DNA of 64,000 nucleotides from a virus, in the IMG/VR virus record IMGVR_UViG_3300008448_000032, positions 1 to 64,000 of that record. One strand, given 5' to 3'. Each line of letters begins with the position of its first letter. The stretch's first letter is position 1. This document shows, in pieces, positions 56,501-64,000 of the stretch. Below the pieces are notes generated by a model that had not been told where the DNA came from, did no database searches, and was given only the letters and a program-made list of their open reading frames with translations. The position numbers and the translations under genes were made by a program.

Positions 56501-57952
56501 CACTTTATCCCCTATGTTGGAGATTTCACGATCACCTGCAATCTATATGATGCCTTTAACGCGAAGTCAACTAAGATTAAAGGGAAAAGTTTAAATATAC
56601 AACCAAAGAAAATAAAATTAGAATCTTGGGCTTCCGAAGAAGCTAGCTCTTGGACTAGATATAGAGAAGTAGAAAATTATATCTGGGAAAATGTTATTAG
56701 GGGATGGGACTCTTATGAATCTATTTGGGAATTTCCGGCAGAAGGGAAAAGTGAATCTAAGATGAAAAATCTAATCCCCGAAGAGATATTAGATTTTGCA
56801 TTTTATGGAAATAAAGCCGAAGAAGGACAAGATGTTTACGTTAAAGTCAAAACCACCCCGGTCGGAGCTACAGGAGAAATACTTTTATCACAATCGTTTT
56901 TGAACGTCTCTGAGATATATTCTTTAGAGGTAACACCTTCTCAATATGGATACGTGAGAATATCTTTCTCCTCCCCCCACGGATTAAGCACCGGGGATTA
57001 CGCTTATATTGTAAATACGATTCCGGAATTAGAGGGAAGCTGGAACATAACTGTTATTTCCCCACTAGAGATAAGAATAAACACCGTATTAGAATCTGTA
57101 TGGTCTGGAGTTATATCTTCTGTCTCGCCTAATAGATTAAATGTGGATTCTTCTATATACACTTCCCAGCAAATAACAGGAAGTGGAGATGTTTCGGTTG
57201 TAGTTGGAGGGGTTACTATAGGATCTACTATTGCAGGTGAATCCCTTTATAACACTACAAATTATTTAATTTCTTCGATAAACAATCTAACCACATATCC
57301 AGATTATTTTGCAACCTGTTTAGACCCAACTTCTAACCCTACGTCAATAATCATAAATGCTTCCGATGATTTGGGTAGTACCCAAAATGGAGTTACCGTG
57401 ATTGTCAATACTGATGGTCTTTTATCCACTGTATATTACGATCCAACATTAGGTAATGGTTCTAGTCCTACAGAAACTTATGAATATTGGAGTGAGTCTA
57501 GTGAAAATTACCCTAATGAAAATTTAAAATTTTGGGGAACTAAAAGAATAAATTGGGATATATTCTTTAATAACACTTGGGAAGATGGATATGCTCATTC
57601 ATGGTTGGATTTTGAATTTAATAATGATTGGCTAGGAGGATTTGAATTACACAATTTAAGTATAGGGGATTTAATATCAGTTAGCTCTGGAATATTAACT
57701 CCTCCCGATACCAAAAATTATAATTCTTCTATTTACGGTTTAGGATTCTACGGGATAACAGGATCTACTATACAGGAAATAGCAAATGAATTAAACGGAA
57801 ATTCAAATTCCCACATAGGAAATTATTACTACAGGCCGGTTCCTAACGAAACAGGTTCCTTTAGTAGCGATTCCCCTCCGATTAATTTAGGAATAAGTAG
57901 TTTTGCCCCTTCGGTTTCTCCTTATCCGGCTCCTCCTTCGGTACCTGTGTAA
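53519..57952 (+). CDS. Giant baseplate wedge protein, gp7-like, with cupredoxin-like insert
   Basis: In this 1477-aa protein, residues 1-360 are beta-rich (NRPGGYFFGNMYFDQVSAGL). Near 373-400, YIGSYKGLINALKFFGYQDL then RIKEYW is a pattern I associate with gp7-type wedge proteins of T4-like phages. Around 646-720, SGKSYTFSLSTEGFTFYITE and SGPVYYYCPENYSINGTINV have the shape of a cupredoxin-like domain common in phage structural proteins. Around 838-905, two GLGYSSTPLITVTGGGGIG / GSGYTSPPTLNIS units form a G-x-GY-x-x-P repeat. The protein would be the backbone of the wedge, linking to fibres. Immediately upstream is a strong Shine-Dalgarno sequence. Confidence 0.65.
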   Translation: MADLNLKFFNKRGNPLNFEYIGPTGPSPLDNVFRYKTNAVSSSNGDVIFQQSGPNYTFQFNYDDVNFFNIKEWASEVDYSIQRGAEVFLEGKVLSGNKFKGKIYSCVDNGTFILITIPVNSLTGQNIISGGSTIAFNTTYKNRPGGYFFGNMYFDQVSAGLYENEQIFITQQVIGPSGGKEYSYPRTLATGSTSGKWRTRWSNNNYGNIDVTEIIFTYKILDSLPEGEGHPLIVSYPNLAYTDVIVSPSDYYSNGNLISPTFNSSESKSLSVNVGLNGPEESEEVYERKLILEDISSGATGENVKKILEVNFYGQIIAEDERLKVLTNNLGRSFDPVDSIILRNHDPKEPLPNYEEINEKRKELLLAGEDIFPYIGSYKGLINALKFFGYQDLRIKEYWLNLDYTSVENITPPIVQNQQAINQIRSQVLQSGSQSYQIKDVLSNPNSGKYRLEQTYGPDSEGNYVLDVSSQYTLFPTDVYKKTSLFGLYYDINKVTSETDEYGYPVVVDAFAFTQEEVLIKLFGLKKKLKEEYLPLNARIIDITGEGVYFTVYNTRAWTDVNSDFVISSGKIFDFYINPDVSYIGDIRNFNIRPLDLSIQTPSIYGDSYDIGVNVLGGTGSALYFSGFPDLGITGPSGPNPILNVVSGKSYTFSLSTEGFTFYITESPSFSQQDPLGIIGNGATSGSESIVWNVSPNQSGPVYYYCPENYSINGTINVNPPQLSDLGNTINPLDFQQNYTAEQNRNLIKSINEYYQLQQEGKIEFLGDGKYDPPSYTDPSTNEQYRRPIGSPIVLELGLDRWSWDEMNVTWRSVNVPTFKVGDFVQIKSLQASLTPGISGGSISSVTINSPGLGYSSTPLITVTGGGGIGASLVPVITGTKITSISILSGGSGYTSPPTLNISFLPSGDSGYVVSTNYSLGTYDVQLTSNSMVYTFEDIDLISSNQVYSSMTWDNIDFSNLVEIEWIINKDSTQEGSPYNFEFRGPIVDFYSLAHFIPYVGDFTITCNLYDAFNAKSTKIKGKSLNIQPKKIKLESWASEEASSWTRYREVENYIWENVIRGWDSYESIWEFPAEGKSESKMKNLIPEEILDFAFYGNKAEEGQDVYVKVKTTPVGATGEILLSQSFLNVSEIYSLEVTPSQYGYVRISFSSPHGLSTGDYAYIVNTIPELEGSWNITVISPLEIRINTVLESVWSGVISSVSPNRLNVDSSIYTSQQITGSGDVSVVVGGVTIGSTIAGESLYNTTNYLISSINNLTTYPDYFATCLDPTSNPTSIIINASDDLGSTQNGVTVIVNTDGLLSTVYYDPTLGNGSSPTETYEYWSESSENYPNENLKFWGTKRINWDIFFNNTWEDGYAHSWLDFEFNNDWLGGFELHNLSIGDLISVSSGILTPPDTKNYNSSIYGLGFYGITGSTIQEIANELNGNSNSHIGNYYYRPVPNETGSFSSDSPPINLGISSFAPSVSPYPAPPSVPV

Positions 57953-57978
57953 TGATAGATTATACCTTTTTTAAAAAG

Positions 57979-57990
57979 GAATATATAATA
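57979..57990 (+). promoter_or_regulatory. Candidate late promoter box (GAATATATAATA)
   Basis: Preceded by CCTTTTTTAAAAAGG, a short palindrome that might act as a weak terminator, and followed 12 bases later by the ATG at 58002. Confidence 0.45.
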
Positions 57991-58001
57991 AAAAAAGATT
58001 A

Positions 58002-61000
58002 ATGCCAGGAAGTAGTATTTATATAAATCAAATAGATTTAGATCCCAATTTTTTTGTTTGGGCCACCGGACAGGATTTAAGAAAATTTAATGGAAACTCG
58101 TGGGAATATTACGACAGTACAAATTCCTCGGTTCCTAGTGGATCCCCTTATTATTTGGATACGAGATCTATATCTATAGATTCCTCGGGGTTAGCTTGGT
58201 GCGGGGTAGCTCAAGGACCAACAGCTTCTTATAATTCTCCTTGTGTATTTAATGTTTCGACCGAGGATGTTTCAGTAGGAGAAAAATGGGATTTTTCTGA
58301 CCTTGGGAATTTTAATTTACCACAAGAGGTTTCCCTTGTATACTCTTCTCCTTACGGAAATGAAATTTTGACTTTTTTATCTCCTTTGAATGGGATAGGA
58401 TCTACAGGAGCAACCTCTTATACAAGAATAAATGGGGTTACCGGGGGTAGACTATTCTTTTACGATAAAAATATAGAAAAATGGAACGAGACCCTTCCTG
58501 GATATACGTGGCCCCATATATTTGAAATAAAGGCAAAAGGGTATAAAGGAAAAGAATATAAATATTTTCTAGGAACTACCCAAGGTTTATGGATAGTTCC
58601 CCCTGGAATTCTTTCTACTATTTCATTAGAAGGAGGAGGAGAAATAGTTAAACAATCAAAAGTTTACAATACAAGTACCAGTGGCATAATATCCAATCAA
58701 GTATACACTTTAGATTTTGACGAAAATGGAAATCTTTGGATAGGAACGGATCAAGGGATATCCTTTTTCGATGGACATAAATTCTGGAATTACGATACTT
58801 CTGGCCCGGTCACATACATAAAATCGAGAGAAAATGGACACGTTTTCTATTCCATAGGGGACGGGGAGCTTTCCCAGGGAACTGGGCTTTGGCATTTTAA
58901 TGGAACTACGCATACTAACATTAATTCTTCTAATTCGAATCTTCCGAATGATAATATAATAAATATAGATCTAATAGAAAATGGAACTAAGCAATCAAAT
59001 TTAACTTTATATGAAAATTCTTTATGGATTCTTTGTTTGAATGAAATTTCATCTTTTACTTATGATCTTCCCCATGTTTATGCTTCTTCCAAAAGCGAAG
59101 GAGCTACTGGGTGGAATTTTACATATCGTGTTCCTTACGGGGGAACTGGAGCTACCGGAGCTCCCCCTCTAGCTAAAATGAATAAATATACATGGGGCTA
59201 TCCGGAATGGCAAACTTATGATACTGAATTTGTATCTTCTAAACTTCCCGGAACGGATCCTAGAAACCTTTTCCTTACTGTTCCTCTTAAAGATATTTCA
59301 GACGGAAAAGCTGGGGAGCAATACTATTGGAGTAATTCCCCGATAGCTAGTCATGAAGAAAAAGTTCTTAGCGAAAAAATAGGTCTTTCCATGTGGGAAT
59401 CCCCTGTCGGGGTAGGAGGATCCGGTGGAGATGTTAAAATCACATGCTCGACGTCAATAGAAACAGATTTGGGTATTAAGTATTTTGTAGGAGGGTATAT
59501 CACCGGTGAAACCCAAGCTTTCTTTGGGTATTATAACGATTCTTCTCTAGCATATGTTAATAACTTAAATCCGACTATAGGAGGATCTGGGGGAACTGCT
59601 GGATCTTCAAGTTATTATGGCGAAATGGGATTTGTTGTATGTTACGATTATTCTGGGTCTGTAGAAAGTATTTTACCTTTCAGGGGATATAAAACTAGAG
59701 TAGATTCTTTAGATCCTAGCCCTGATGATAATTCAATATCCGTTTCTGGAAGTTATTCCTGGTTCATAGAATCTGGACCTTGGGTATGGAATTCATGGGA
59801 GGGAGCTAATTCGTTTTCAGGAAATGGAGCTACCGGATCACCATACGGAGCGACTAATTTAAATTATCCAGGATTAACTTCAGGATCTTATCCTTGGATA
59901 TACGATCCGCTATCATCATTTTCAGTTTTATTTTCATCTTTTTGGACTTACGATCCAATGGCTACCTCTACAATTTCTTCTGGAGAATTTGATTTTTCAT
60001 ATGATGGATCTGGATATAATATAGAAAATATAAATGGGATCTACATATCTTTTATTGATGATACTTCTATCGATTATACATCTCAGATGGAAAGTCTTGT
60101 TACCGCAAATTCTATAGAAGTATCTCTATTCCCTTCTATTTATACTATTACTTCCATATCTTCGATACCATCAGGACTTTTTATAGGACTTATTTATCAA
60201 TCTGGATCTACTGGGGTTATTCCTTTTGTTGGGGGAACTAGTTTAAGATTAGATTTTTACGAATGGAACAACGAAGCATATCCTCTAGTTAAAAATATAG
60301 GATCTTTCCCTGGAACACCTGAAGCAAATTCATATGGCGTTTTCTCTGCGGAAATACACAGAGAGATAGGTGATAAATTCTCTTTTACCGGAATAACCGG
60401 CGATTATAATTCGGGAATAAATTCTTCTTATCGGGTTAAAAAATTTAGGAATTTCCCTGTTAAAAATTTAAATACCCTTTCGGGAAATAATTATGTTCCC
60501 CTTACCTCAATACAAAGGACTAATTACCATACGCATTTATTAATACAGTCCAATCTTTCTGGAAATCTTGCAGATCTATCCACTTTAAAAAATGATTGGA
60601 TCTGGACGAATGATAATTCTTCCGTTGATAATTACCTTTCGGATCCAGCTTATACCGGATTACTTTCTTATGTAAAGATAAATAATTTAGATTATTCTCT
60701 TCAATCCAATTATAATTCAAATACTCCTGGTTCTACTGGGGGATGGATAAGGGTTGGATCTGAAATAAATGCTTTAGATCTTGGTGAATCTGTTGTCATA
60801 ACCGGATCTGCTACTGGAGGATTTTATTTTTCTGGGAATTATCTTTCTCCTTCGGGATCTTCCAATTCTCCTTTTTATATATCGATAACCGATAACCCTG
60901 TAGGGTCTACTGGATTCTATTTAGAATCTTTTGGTCTTACCGGCAATAAAATAGATGTAACCAAGGATAAATCCCATTATTATATAACAACCGTTGTGGG

Positions 61001-62060
61001 ATCTTCAGGATCTTATTTTGGAAAAAATTTCGTAGCAGATCCAGATAAAACTTATTTTTTAACATCAAAGCTAACGGAACAAACGGTATGTAAAAGTATT
61101 TTTTATCCGTCAGTTACCGGATCGAATCCCTCTTTGGATTTAAAAAATACTTTGAAGCTTCCCAATGGACAATTTGTAGTTCATTATGAAGATTATGATG
61201 ATCTGTATACGGTAAAAGTTCTTAAGACTGATGAGGATTCTAGGATAAATGATATGATCACAGTATCCGGATTTAACGGGGATCTTTCTTTAAGTACAGA
61301 TTCGGATTCGAATATATTATTTTCTGGATTTAATTCTCTTGGTCTTACCGGATCAGCATATGTCAATTTTGGATATGTTAATGTTGGGTATATCGTTAAT
61401 GAAATACCAGAAACTTTTATAGACTTTGATTACATAGACGTAGGATATTTTGTCAATTCTGCAAGTGGATTCGTTTACCTTCTTAAACAATATAAGCCGA
61501 ATCTTGGTATAAATGAGGGAGAGATAATATCAAGACCGGGATCGGATCCTTGGGTATGGAGCGATTCCCACGTGAAAGAAGAGGGATCTTTTGAAGTACC
61601 GCTTATGTCTACGGTAATATTTAACAATTATTCTTCGGAAATATACGGAAAAAATAATAATAAATGGATATTAAGCAATTCAGCTACCGGGGAAGAAATT
61701 CTAAATATAAAATATTCTCCTTATTTCATTTATACTTTTACCGAAGAAGGGGAATACACTATATTTAATGAAGTTTCGGATTCGGAAGGAAATGTATATG
61801 CTACTACCGGTAACGGATTTATAAAAGTCATAGACCATAAAAAAATGAGAATCCCTGGAGTAAAAAGTGGACCTATAAATTCTATAAATTACGGAGCAGA
61901 GGGTCCTTTTGATATTAAATCTTATCAAGGAAATAAAGTAGCAAGAGATATAGAAAAAGAGCAAAAGGAGATAGAAAAAAATAATAAAATCAGATTTGCT
62001 CCAGCCGTAACCATAGAAGATAATCCAGATATTGCTTACAAAAAAGTAAATATAAAATAG
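58002..62060 (+). CDS. Large tail appendage protein with beta-propeller-like repeats and PKD-like end
   Basis: This 1352-aa protein has no signal peptide. Residues 1-330 contain repeated propeller-blade motifs: WATGQDLRKFNGNSWEYYDS, SISIDSSGLAWCGVAQG, TLDFDENGNLWIGTDQGISF then FDGHKFWNY (about 238-265), and GLWHFNGTTHTNINSSNSNL. These match the two-component-regulator-propeller (Reg_prop) blade style common in Bacteroidota. The middle is a long Ser/Gly/Tyr/Thr-rich beta region. The end has VPLMSTVIFNNYSSEIYG, YTFTEEGEYTIFNEVSDSEG, a PKD-like domain. Expected role: side tail fibre or baseplate-attached receptor-binding protein. A glycan-binding propeller is plausible; receptor unknown. Confidence 0.6.
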   Translation: MPGSSIYINQIDLDPNFFVWATGQDLRKFNGNSWEYYDSTNSSVPSGSPYYLDTRSISIDSSGLAWCGVAQGPTASYNSPCVFNVSTEDVSVGEKWDFSDLGNFNLPQEVSLVYSSPYGNEILTFLSPLNGIGSTGATSYTRINGVTGGRLFFYDKNIEKWNETLPGYTWPHIFEIKAKGYKGKEYKYFLGTTQGLWIVPPGILSTISLEGGGEIVKQSKVYNTSTSGIISNQVYTLDFDENGNLWIGTDQGISFFDGHKFWNYDTSGPVTYIKSRENGHVFYSIGDGELSQGTGLWHFNGTTHTNINSSNSNLPNDNIINIDLIENGTKQSNLTLYENSLWILCLNEISSFTYDLPHVYASSKSEGATGWNFTYRVPYGGTGATGAPPLAKMNKYTWGYPEWQTYDTEFVSSKLPGTDPRNLFLTVPLKDISDGKAGEQYYWSNSPIASHEEKVLSEKIGLSMWESPVGVGGSGGDVKITCSTSIETDLGIKYFVGGYITGETQAFFGYYNDSSLAYVNNLNPTIGGSGGTAGSSSYYGEMGFVVCYDYSGSVESILPFRGYKTRVDSLDPSPDDNSISVSGSYSWFIESGPWVWNSWEGANSFSGNGATGSPYGATNLNYPGLTSGSYPWIYDPLSSFSVLFSSFWTYDPMATSTISSGEFDFSYDGSGYNIENINGIYISFIDDTSIDYTSQMESLVTANSIEVSLFPSIYTITSISSIPSGLFIGLIYQSGSTGVIPFVGGTSLRLDFYEWNNEAYPLVKNIGSFPGTPEANSYGVFSAEIHREIGDKFSFTGITGDYNSGINSSYRVKKFRNFPVKNLNTLSGNNYVPLTSIQRTNYHTHLLIQSNLSGNLADLSTLKNDWIWTNDNSSVDNYLSDPAYTGLLSYVKINNLDYSLQSNYNSNTPGSTGGWIRVGSEINALDLGESVVITGSATGGFYFSGNYLSPSGSSNSPFYISITDNPVGSTGFYLESFGLTGNKIDVTKDKSHYYITTVVGSSGSYFGKNFVADPDKTYFLTSKLTEQTVCKSIFYPSVTGSNPSLDLKNTLKLPNGQFVVHYEDYDDLYTVKVLKTDEDSRINDMITVSGFNGDLSLSTDSDSNILFSGFNSLGLTGSAYVNFGYVNVGYIVNEIPETFIDFDYIDVGYFVNSASGFVYLLKQYKPNLGINEGEIISRPGSDPWVWSDSHVKEEGSFEVPLMSTVIFNNYSSEIYGKNNNKWILSNSATGEEILNIKYSPYFIYTFTEEGEYTIFNEVSDSEGNVYATTGNGFIKVIDHKKMRIPGVKSGPINSINYGAEGPFDIKSYQGNKVARDIEKEQKEIEKNNKIRFAPAVTIEDNPDIAYKKVNIK

Positions 62061-62123
62061 GAAATTTTAATGGGTATCTGCTGTATAATAAATAAGAATT
62101 CTAATTTTTAATTATTCAAAAAA

Positions 62124-62137
62124 ACGATATATAAAAA
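62124..62137 (+). promoter_or_regulatory. Candidate late promoter box (CGATATATAAAAAT)
   Basis: In the 90-base AT-rich gap, 13 bases before the ATG at 62151. A 13-codon reading frame in the same gap is not convincing as a gene. Confidence 0.6.
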
Positions 62138-62150
62138 TAAAAAATAAAAA

Positions 62151-63065
62151 ATGGCATCAACTGTAAACATTACTGAAATTTTAGGATCTGATTCGATATC
62201 AGGATCTAGAATTACTATTAATTCTAATTTTTTAATCCTACAAAACTGGGTAAACGGATACGTTCAGGTTTTTGGAGTAGATACAACTAATGGTATATTA
62301 GATTTAACTACTGCATCAACCGGAAAAGTTGCAGCTAAGATAGGGAGATTCGATTCTCTTTCTTTACCTGCATCAGGAACCGCTTTAACCTCTTTTGATT
62401 CTTTAGGCGGATCTTCTTTTGTCTCCGTTTCCTCTACTAATGTTACAGTTTCTGGAGCCTTAACTGCTAATGGAACTATTACTTTTGGCTCAGGATCTTC
62501 TTTTGTCGCAGGAGGTACTTCGAGCTTCAATGGATCTTTAAGTGCAAATGCAGCCTTTAATTTAGGGGTTCAAGGTCACGTAATAAGTCAGAATACAACA
62601 GTTGCAACAGGATTAACTGCAGGGAGCCCATTTCCTTCTACATCTTTAGGAGGAGGGGGATATCAGACATCTACCTCTGCTTCTCCCTACGCAATAACTG
62701 GTCTAGAAGATGTCGTATTTGCAGATTGTGGGGCTCCTGCAGGATTTTATTTGAAAGTTGTAGATGGAACATCTCCAGTGGGCGGAACTTTACCGAATAT
62801 ACCCCAGGGAACAAGAGTAACAGTAGTAAATACTAGTGCTGCAACCGGATACATTTGGACAGGACTTACTGGATCTACTACTTATTATACGGGATTCAAT
62901 ACGGATTCTACTTATGGTGGGTATTCACCTTCGGGAATTGTAATACCGACATCTAAAGCATATAGATCTTCAGTTACTCTTCAATGGGAACCTAGAATAG
63001 GTCAGGGACAAGCTACGATGAATGGATCATGGGTAGTTATAGGATCTGCTAACGTTACGGTTTAA
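62151..63065 (+). CDS. Structural protein, fibre-like
   Basis: This 304-aa protein is dominated by Ser, Thr, Gly, Ala and Asn with short repeated beta strands (SGALTANGTITFGSGSSFVA, GGTSSFNGSLSANAAFNLGV), typical of trimeric fibre shafts. A globular end follows (GFYLKVVDGTSPVGGTLPNI, TRVTVVNTSAATGYIW). The N-terminus SRITINSNFLILQNWVNGYV may be the attachment helix. It is probably a tail fibre or head-associated fibre. No catalytic motif. Confidence 0.55.
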   Translation: MASTVNITEILGSDSISGSRITINSNFLILQNWVNGYVQVFGVDTTNGILDLTTASTGKVAAKIGRFDSLSLPASGTALTSFDSLGGSSFVSVSSTNVTVSGALTANGTITFGSGSSFVAGGTSSFNGSLSANAAFNLGVQGHVISQNTTVATGLTAGSPFPSTSLGGGGYQTSTSASPYAITGLEDVVFADCGAPAGFYLKVVDGTSPVGGTLPNIPQGTRVTVVNTSAATGYIWTGLTGSTTYYTGFNTDSTYGGYSPSGIVIPTSKAYRSSVTLQWEPRIGQGQATMNGSWVVIGSANVTV

Positions 63066-63080
63066 TAATATTATTTAAAA

Positions 63081-64000
63081 ATGGCAAAAACCCCTTTTAT
63101 TAGGCCACTTCAAGTACAGGGAGGTACTTTTTATACTTTTACCTCTTCTGCTGAGGATTTGGCTTTTACCTTTAACAATACTACAAATCAATTTAGGTTT
63201 TCTAAATTTGCCCTTTTAAATATACCCGATTTTGATAATAGTTCTTCGTCAGATACAAATTATGTTAGATTAAATGGTCCTGATGGAGCTTTTTTAGATT
63301 GGGCTAATAATACTCAGAAGATAATAACTGGAGATTCTAATATAGATTTTTCTCAAAGTTTTCAGAGTTATTGTTTAAATTTAGAATCTATTATAACTGG
63401 GGACGATAATTACGATCCTACTAAAAAACAAAATATATCCGAAAGGGTATTTTTTAAATGGCTTAAAGAAATAGGTGCCATAAGATTTAGACCCTCAAAT
63501 TCTAATGAGGTTTCTTCTTCTCTGGATCAGAATTTAGTGGTCAATGATTCAGAAGGACTTCCCATAACACAGAAGAGATATGTTGAAGGAGATGTTACCG
63601 CGGGTACTACTGGTGCTTATGGGATGACAGGATCTACATATAATAGAGTAGTTCAGTATTTAGGAAATTTGGATATAGTAAATTCTGTAACCAATAATAA
63701 TAATTCTTATTCTGAAGTTTATGTATATGTTCCTACGTCTGCAGGAAATACCCCAACGGTTTTATTTAAGAATGTGGTGGACAGTAATTATAAACCAGAT
63801 TACCAATGGACAAACAGCCCAATAAATCCATTAAATGATGAGTATTTATACGGAAGAAATTATACCGAAAATAATCCTAGTGGTTTAACTAATCTTGCAA
63901 TATACGACGACGATGTTCTAGGATCTCCTGTAGCAAATAGAATAGACACTGCTCTTAATGCTGGCGTTACTGGAAATTGGTATTCTCCTAGGGATACTGC
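63081..64000 (+). CDS. Structural protein, truncated by window end
   Basis: The frame opens at ATG 63081 and stays open to the last base (306 codons seen). It begins MAKTPFIRPLQVQGGTFYTF, then SSAEDLAFTFNNTTNQFRFS. Further on are ERVFFKWLKEIGAIRFRPSN, YNRVVQYLGNLDIVNSVTNN and NSYSEVYVYVPTSAGNTPTV. This looks like a large virion protein conserved in T4-like phages of environmental bacteria, from memory; specific role unknown. It continues the structural operon. Confidence 0.55.
   Translation, partial: MAKTPFIRPLQVQGGTFYTFTSSAEDLAFTFNNTTNQFRFSKFALLNIPDFDNSSSSDTNYVRLNGPDGAFLDWANNTQKIITGDSNIDFSQSFQSYCLNLESIITGDDNYDPTKKQNISERVFFKWLKEIGAIRFRPSNSNEVSSSLDQNLVVNDSEGLPITQKRYVEGDVTAGTTGAYGMTGSTYNRVVQYLGNLDIVNSVTNNNNSYSEVYVYVPTSAGNTPTVLFKNVVDSNYKPDYQWTNSPINPLNDEYLYGRNYTENNPSGLTNLAIYDDDVLGSPVANRIDTALNAGVTGNWYSPRDT

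Noticed and set aside
62061-62150. 13-codon reading frame starting ATGGGTATCTGC
   Set aside because: Too short, no promoter box of its own, no recognisable motif; treated as part of the untranslated gap.
1-64000. tRNA genes, integrase or attachment sites
   Set aside because: No cloverleaf-like sequence with T-loop consensus, no integrase and no transposase motif were noticed on reading both strands; a tRNAscan run would settle the tRNA question.

Overview
The window looks like part of the genome of a large, T4-related contractile-tailed phage (myovirus), probably infecting a member of the Bacteroidota. The phage assignment rests on a gp23-type major capsid protein tail at the left edge and a T4-style baseplate module at the right: gp53-like, gp27-like hub, gp5-like spike, gp25, gp6 and a gp7-like giant. 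The host guess is inference. The DNA is AT-rich, most starts lack a Shine-Dalgarno sequence and sit behind A-rich leaders, and one secreted protein has a Bacteroidota-style signal peptide ending in NAQ. No tRNA, CRISPR array, integrase or transposase was seen. No stretch above 300 bases lacks a gene; the largest gap is about 130 bases.

Layout. 1-2267: end of the capsid gene, a terminator and a free-standing EDxHD-type homing endonuclease. 2268-37749: an accessory region on both strands. It holds coiled-coil proteins, a Nudix-like protein, a P-loop kinase-like protein, asparagine synthetase, Fe/Mn superoxide dismutase, an M28 peptidase, an HExxH protease, a GIY-YIG homing endonuclease, a Dda-like helicase, a Pam3-gp28-like holin candidate, peptidoglycan-hydrolase-like enzymes, four DUF1566/Lcl-like proteins and a DNA methyltransferase. 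37783-39925: small genes including a Nudix hydrolase. 39938-64000: one co-directional structural operon for the baseplate and tail appendages.

The most striking signal is a short N-terminal signature shared by more than 20 otherwise unrelated accessory proteins: a phenylalanine-rich helix (F-x2-F/Y) followed by (L/I)-x-E and then A, G or S. It resembles the T4 capsid-targeting sequence, which ends at the gp21 prohead-protease site (L/I-x-E). I infer that much of this region encodes a large set of proteins packaged inside the head. These would include a superoxide dismutase, two cell-wall hydrolases and a metalloprotease. Genes with no reason to be packaged (homing endonucleases, AsnB, Dda, methyltransferase, baseplate proteins) lack the signature and act as an internal control.

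A second window-wide signal is a GATATATAAA-type element before about 20 genes or operons on both strands, in three places as a palindrome. It resembles the T4 late promoter box TATAAATA and is the likely late promoter. A third is a homing-endonuclease insertion at 18747-19761. It split off the old 3' end of a DUF5872 gene, left a 51-base duplicate behind, and sits next to a GC-rich tract that may mark co-conversion.
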